Source: Planctomycetota bacterium (lineage in GTDB: Bacteria > Planctomycetota > B15-G4). From it: a stretch of DNA of 64,000 bases. Positions 60,428 through 64,000 of this stretch are shown in pieces (positions within the stretch are counted from its first letter, which is position 1; each line of letters opens with the position of its first letter). The notes beneath the pieces were generated by a model that did no database searches, was not told the DNA's origin, and worked only from the letters and a program-made list of their open reading frames with translations. The stretch covers positions 62,001 through 126,000 of the forward strand of contig BQJR01000002.1 of the NCBI GenBank assembly GCA_021604805.1, in the 5' to 3' direction. A program made the translations under genes and the position numbers.

Positions 60428-60433
60428 AGCCTA
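60428..60433 (-). promoter_or_regulatory. TAGGCT -10-like box, 6 bp before start of SprT-like gene
   Basis: On the minus strand TAGGCT is followed by six bases and then the ATG at 60421. No ribosome-binding site is present. It is intergenic and a further example of the short-spacing TAnnnT pattern. Confidence 0.4.
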
Positions 60434-60503
60434 GCAGCCGCGCGCGAACACTCCCAGCGGCCGGCCCCGCGGCTCGGTCCCGCGCGGCGCAGTCCCGCGC
60501 GGC

Positions 60504-61169
60504 TCAGTCCTCGGGCGGCGCGCCGTGACGCATGACCACGGCTTCCACCATGAAGACCACGTCTTCGGCGATGTTGGTCGCCAAATCGGCCACGCGCTCC
60601 AGGTGCAGCGAAGCCGTGAGGTAGTCGAGCGCCGCGTCGAGCACTTCGGGGTCGCGACGCATGCGGTCCATCAGGATGTCGAAGTGACGCCGGTTGAGCT
60701 CGTCGACCTCGTCGTCCTTGGCGCAGACACGTCGGGCCAGGTCCGGATCTTGACGCACGAGTGCGTCGAGGCTGTCGCGCAACATCCAACGCGCCGTGGT
60801 CGTCATGTCTTCGAAGGCCAGCGGCAAGTTGAGTGGCTCGTGCGAACTCAGGTCGACGGCGCGCTCGGCCAAGTTCACCGCCAGGTCGCCGATGCGCTCG
60901 AGGTCGTTGTTGATCTTCATCGCCGAGGTGATGAAGCGCAGGTCGCCGGCCACGGGCTGGTGCAGCGCGAGCAGCTTGAGGCACTCTTCGTCGATCGTGA
61001 GCTCGAGCTCGTCGATCATGGCGTCGTCGGCGATCACCTTGCGCGCGAGGTCGGCCTTACGCTCCACGAGCGCGCGGCTGGCTCGGGCGAGCGCCTCCTC
61101 CACGCGACCGCCGAGGGCCAGGATGTGGTCGTTGAGCTTGGTCAGATCGCGGTGCAAGTGGCGGAGCAT
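60504..61169 (-). CDS. phoU: Phosphate signalling protein PhoU
   Basis: A 221-residue all-helical protein with two PhoU repeats. The family signatures are ALHQPVAGDLRFITSAMKINNDLERIGDLAVNLAERA in the first half and LTASLHLERVADLATNIAEDVVFMVEA in the second, with metal-binding acidic residues in the ERxxD helices. PhoU keeps PhoR inactive when phosphate is plentiful, normally together with the Pst transporter, which is absent from this window. The ATG at 61169 gives the usual length; the frame extends to 61250 without conservation. It follows phoR on the same strand. Confidence 0.92.
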   Translation of the reverse strand: MLRHLHRDLTKLNDHILALGGRVEEALARASRALVERKADLARKVIADDAMIDELELTIDEECLKLLALHQPVAGDLRFITSAMKINNDLERIGDLAVNLAERAVDLSSHEPLNLPLAFEDMTTTARWMLRDSLDALVRQDPDLARRVCAKDDEVDELNRRHFDILMDRMRRDPEVLDAALDYLTASLHLERVADLATNIAEDVVFMVEAVVMRHGAPPED

Positions 61170-61305
61170 CACTGAACTCGAGGGCGGGACTTCGGTCACG
61201 GGGCCGAAGCTTGCCAGGATGCGAGCATGTCGTGAAGACCCGGCGCACACATCGTGAGGACGACGTGAAGAGAAAGCAAGTCACGCCGCTCGATGCGGCG
61301 GCGAC

Positions 61306-63060
61306 TCACGCGCTCGGAAGGCGCAACCGGAAGCACGAGCCGGCTCCGGTTGCCGACTCGATCGACACCTCGCCGCCGTGCGCGCGCGCCACGTTGCGCA
61401 CGATCGAGAGACCCAGACCGGTGCCGCCCAGCGCGCGCGAACGATCTTTGTCCACGCGGTAGAAGCGCTCGAAGATGCGCTCTTGCTCGTGGCGCGCGAT
61501 GCCCGGCCCTTCGTCGCGGACGGCGAGACAGTGTTGTGCGCCGTCGCTCGTGAGCGTGAGGTCCACCGGGTGTCCGGGCGGCGAGTACTTCACCGCGTTG
61601 CTCAACAAGTTGTCGATCGCAGTGGCCAGCGCCTTGCGATCCCCCGACACGCGCAGCGGCCCTTCGGCGGGATGCAAGCGCACCTCGACCCCATGATGTT
61701 CCGCATCCGACGCAGCACGACGCGCACACTCCGAAGCGAGCGCGCCGAGTTCCACGGACTCGTGATCCACCGGACGCGTGCCCGACTCGATGCGCGCCAA
61801 GTCGAGCAAGTCGCTCACGATGTCGGTGAGCCGCTCCGTGTTCTGCGAGGCCTTCTTGAGGAAGCGCACGCGTTGCGCGTGCGGCATGTCGGCGTCCTCG
61901 ATCACGGCTTCCACGTAACCGCGCATCGAAGTGAGCGGCGTCTTCAACTCGTGCGACACGTTGGCCACGAAGTCGGTGCGCACCTTCTCGAGGCGACGGA
62001 TCTCCGTGAGGTCGCGCAGCACGAGCACGGCCACACGCGGCCCCTTGCCCGAGGCCGCCGGATTCGCGGAGAGCCCCACCACGCGTTCACCCAGGCCCGG
62101 CACGTCGAGGCTGAACTCGTCTTCTACGCGTTCGTTGCGCACCGCGGCGCGCACGCCCGCCAGGATCTCAGGCACGCGCGTGATCTCGGCCAGACGTTTG
62201 TTCACCGGGTCGCCGCGAGGGTCGATCAACCAACGACGCGCCGCGCGGTTCGCGAGCACCACGCGCTGTTCGTCGTCGACGGCGAGCACCCCCTCCTCCA
62301 TCGCCGAGAGCACGGCTTCCTTCTGCGTGACCTCTTCGAGCAACACCGCTTGTCGCCGCTGCAACTGCGCAGCCATGTCGTTGACGGCGGCGGCCAGGTT
62401 GCCGATCTCGTCGTTGCTCTCCACAGGCAAGCGCGCCGTGGATTCCCCGCGACCGAGCGCCGAGAGCAGTTCACTGATGCGACCGAGCGGCCCCGAAACA
62501 CGTCGCGCCAAGATCAAAGACAGCACCAAGCCCGCGAGCAGCGCCACCAGCGCGCCGGTGCGGATGGCCTTGCCCAAACTGGCGAGGTCGTCGTCGATGC
62601 CGCGTACGGGGAGCGCGATGCGCGCGTAGCCGATGTGCTGGCCGTCGGAGCCGATCACACGCTCGGCGGCGTAGCGCATCAGCGTGTCGAGCGTGCTGCT
62701 GCGACGCTCGTGGATCGTGCCGGGCTGCTCGACCTCGGCGCGGTGCGCGTGGTTCGCCATGCGCGCGACCTGCTCGTGCGAGTCGGCCAACACCGAGCCG
62801 TCGGCGGCGAGCAGCGTGATGCGGCGCGCGAGGTGACGACCCGCGGCTGCGTCGGCCAGCATCTGCAAGCGCGGCCGGTCTCCAGCTTCGATCACGGGCG
62901 CGACCGCGAGCGCCATCCCGAAGGAGTCGTCGAGCAACTGCTGATCGATCTGCGCGATGCGGCGTTCCTTGAGGTTCCTCGCCGCGAGCCCCTCCACCAA
63001 CAGCGTGGTGGTGACGACGACCAAGATCGCGCCCAGGAAGATCTTCCACGCGAAACGCAT
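61306..63060 (-). CDS. phoR: Phosphate-regulon-type sensor histidine kinase PhoR
   Basis: A 584-residue membrane kinase. Two membrane helices (residues 5-25 and about 168-190) enclose a periplasmic sensor of about 140 residues. HAMP (RRVSGPLGRISELLSALGRGEST), then a PAS-like domain (VLSAMEEGVLAVDDEQRVVLAN), HisKA (VANVSHELKTPLTSMRGYVE) and a complete HATPase (NLLSNAVKYSPPG, VRDEGPGIA, GGTGLGLSIVRNV) follow. The periplasmic domain is larger than in E. coli PhoR and resembles that of Gram-positive PhoR. The phosphate role is inferred from its place between phoB and phoU. Confidence 0.88.
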   Translation of the reverse strand: MRFAWKIFLGAILVVVTTTLLVEGLAARNLKERRIAQIDQQLLDDSFGMALAVAPVIEAGDRPRLQMLADAAAGRHLARRITLLAADGSVLADSHEQVARMANHAHRAEVEQPGTIHERRSSTLDTLMRYAAERVIGSDGQHIGYARIALPVRGIDDDLASLGKAIRTGALVALLAGLVLSLILARRVSGPLGRISELLSALGRGESTARLPVESNDEIGNLAAAVNDMAAQLQRRQAVLLEEVTQKEAVLSAMEEGVLAVDDEQRVVLANRAARRWLIDPRGDPVNKRLAEITRVPEILAGVRAAVRNERVEDEFSLDVPGLGERVVGLSANPAASGKGPRVAVLVLRDLTEIRRLEKVRTDFVANVSHELKTPLTSMRGYVEAVIEDADMPHAQRVRFLKKASQNTERLTDIVSDLLDLARIESGTRPVDHESVELGALASECARRAASDAEHHGVEVRLHPAEGPLRVSGDRKALATAIDNLLSNAVKYSPPGHPVDLTLTSDGAQHCLAVRDEGPGIARHEQERIFERFYRVDKDRSRALGGTGLGLSIVRNVARAHGGEVSIESATGAGSCFRLRLPSA

Positions 63061-63091
63061 CGCGCCTCTCGAGTTGGTGACCGCGCGCGGC

Positions 63092-63790
63092 TCAGCCGGT
63101 CGCTTCAGAGAAACGATAACCGATGCCGCGGACCGTCTCGATCAGGTCGCGATGTTCACCGAGCTTCTTGCGGATCGCGCGGATGTGCACGTCCACGCTG
63201 CGGTCGGTGACGATCGTGTTGGGTCCCAACGCGAAGGACAAGATCTGCTCGCGCTCGAACACGCGCCCGGGGCGCGCGGCCAGGAAGTGCAGGATGCGGA
63301 ACTCGGTGGCCGTGAGCGGGATCTCTTCCTCGGCCACGCTCACCTTGTGACGCGTGGGGTCGACCTCGAGCAAGCCGCGCGCCACCACGCGCTTCTCGTC
63401 GGTGGCGGCATCGAGCACCGAGCGACGCATCACGGCCTTCACGCGCGCCGCGACTTCCTTCGGGCTGAAGGGCTTGGGCACGTAGTCGTCGGCGCCCATG
63501 CCGAGGCCGAGGACCACGTCGGCCTCCTCGCCCTTGGCCGTGACCATGATGATCGGGATGCCGCGCGTGGCGTCGTCTTGCTTGAGCCGACGACAGATCT
63601 CCAGGCCGTCGAGGCCCGGCAGCATCAAGTCGAGCAAGATCAGGTCCGGCACCTTGCGACGGATGCGCGCGAGAGCCGACACGCCTTCGGGAGCAGATTC
63701 GACCTCGTAGCCTTCGCGCTCGAGGGAGTACTCGAGGAGTTCGCGGATGTCCGCTTCGTCCTCGACGATGAAGATCTTTTGTTTGGCCAT
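63092..63790 (-). CDS. phoB: OmpR/PhoB-family response regulator PhoB
   Basis: A 232-residue regulator. The receiver domain has EDEAD at the start, phosphoacceptor Asp in LILLDLMLPGLDG, Thr in MVTAKGEEADV and Lys in VPKPFSP. The C-terminal winged helix (LTATEFRILHFLAARPGRVFEREQIL, TDRSVDVHIRAIRKKLGEHRDLIETVRGIGYRF) is of the OmpR/PhoB type. It is the first gene of a phoB-phoR-phoU set, with 31 bases before phoR. I did not find a clear Pho box or ribosome-binding site upstream. Confidence 0.92.
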   Translation of the reverse strand: MAKQKIFIVEDEADIRELLEYSLEREGYEVESAPEGVSALARIRRKVPDLILLDLMLPGLDGLEICRRLKQDDATRGIPIIMVTAKGEEADVVLGLGMGADDYVPKPFSPKEVAARVKAVMRRSVLDAATDEKRVVARGLLEVDPTRHKVSVAEEEIPLTATEFRILHFLAARPGRVFEREQILSFALGPNTIVTDRSVDVHIRAIRKKLGEHRDLIETVRGIGYRFSEATG

Positions 63791-63894
63791 GGGTGCGACA
63801 GCTCACCGCGCAGGCGTGAGAGTCCGATGAGGAACTGGCGAATCTTCGCGGTTCGAGGGCGCTGGTGCGAGTGAGGACCGCACGCGAGCTTCAC

Positions 63895-64000
63895 TCAGCG
63901 TGTGGGCTCGAGCACCTCGTAGAGCACGAATTCGCTGTTCCTGGCGCGTTCTGCGAAGCGCTCGGGGTGCGGCTCGATCACGCTCGCCAGCACCTCGCGG
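63895..64000 (-). CDS. Partial gene, C-terminal end only
   Basis: On the minus strand a frame is open from the right edge and ends at a TGA at 63895-63897. Thirty-four residues are visible, ending NSEFVLYEVLEPTR, with an amphipathic mix of charged and hydrophobic residues (VIEPHPERFAERAR) typical of a folded protein end. The rest lies outside the window, so no family can be named. It precedes phoB on the same strand with a gap of about 100 bases. Confidence 0.5.
   Translation of the reverse strand, partial: REVLASVIEPHPERFAERARNSEFVLYEVLEPTR

Noticed and set aside
1-64000. Prophage, transposon or integrated element
   Set aside because: No integrase, transposase, terminal repeat or tRNA attachment site was seen, and gene style and composition look uniform across the window.

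Overview
The window is a GC-rich, gene-dense bacterial chromosome segment with about 48 protein genes, two of them cut by the window edges, and no rRNA, tRNA, phage, insertion-sequence or CRISPR signal that I could find. The content suggests a planctomycete, probably of the Saltatorellus/Engelhardtia/Rohdeia-like group. The reasons are an ECF-like sigma factor of the TIGR02999 type, large exported proteins built from FG-GAP, LVIVD, beta-helix and carboxypeptidase-regulatory-like repeats, a lipoprotein formylglycine-generating enzyme, and exported proteins ending in a conserved lineage-style beta domain. The taxonomic call is inference from protein style, not from a marker gene.

Layout. 1-4.3 kb: the end of an unrecognised gene, an ECF-like sigma factor, and a two-gene signalling operon (a histidine kinase with an ethylene-receptor-like membrane sensor, and a REC-HisKA protein with an eroded ATPase half). 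4.3-6.2 kb: a short relic of a second sigma gene and a broken FG-GAP gene. 6.3-7.6 kb: a spermidine-synthase-fold methyltransferase and a YaiI/YqxD protein. 7.8-23 kb: exported repeat proteins (a metzincin-LVIVD protein, a duplicated beta-helix protein, and two tandem carboxypeptidase-regulatory-like proteins) with a CrtI-like oxidoreductase and an SGNH hydrolase between them. 23-26 kb: a CPA2 antiporter and an OPT transporter. 26.4-31.3 kb: a TPR protein, an amidohydrolase and the formylglycine-generating enzyme. 31.5-35.1 kb: AhpC, AhpD and an exported thioredoxin-fold/TPR-like protein. 35.2-43.6 kb: two MacB/LolCDE-type ABC systems, one with a LolA-like carrier, plus a GNAT-like protein fused to what looks like an inactivated site-2 protease. 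43.7-47.7 kb: an ArsR/SRPBCC pair with a clear operator and a lipoprotein hydrolase. 47.7-51.7 kb: a NadR-like kinase, cytidine deaminase and uridine phosphorylase (pyrimidine salvage), a nitroreductase divergent from an HxlR regulator, and a TetR regulator. 52.1-55.6 kb: a fadA-fadB beta-oxidation operon. 55.8-60.4 kb: an intact FG-GAP protein, a DUF1624 membrane acyltransferase, a pair of EF-hand-like exported proteins and a SprT-like zincin. 60.5-63.8 kb: phoB-phoR-phoU.

Genome-level features. Convergent genes are packed so tightly that stop codons overlap or almost touch. At least seven genes without a Shine-Dalgarno sequence have a TAnnnT box only 6-10 bp before the start codon, which suggests leaderless transcripts, whereas other genes carry a good GGAG-type site. 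The fadAB/tetR intergenic region contains a leftward promoter-like pair and a terminator that could bound a small RNA of about 85 nt or an attenuated tetR leader.
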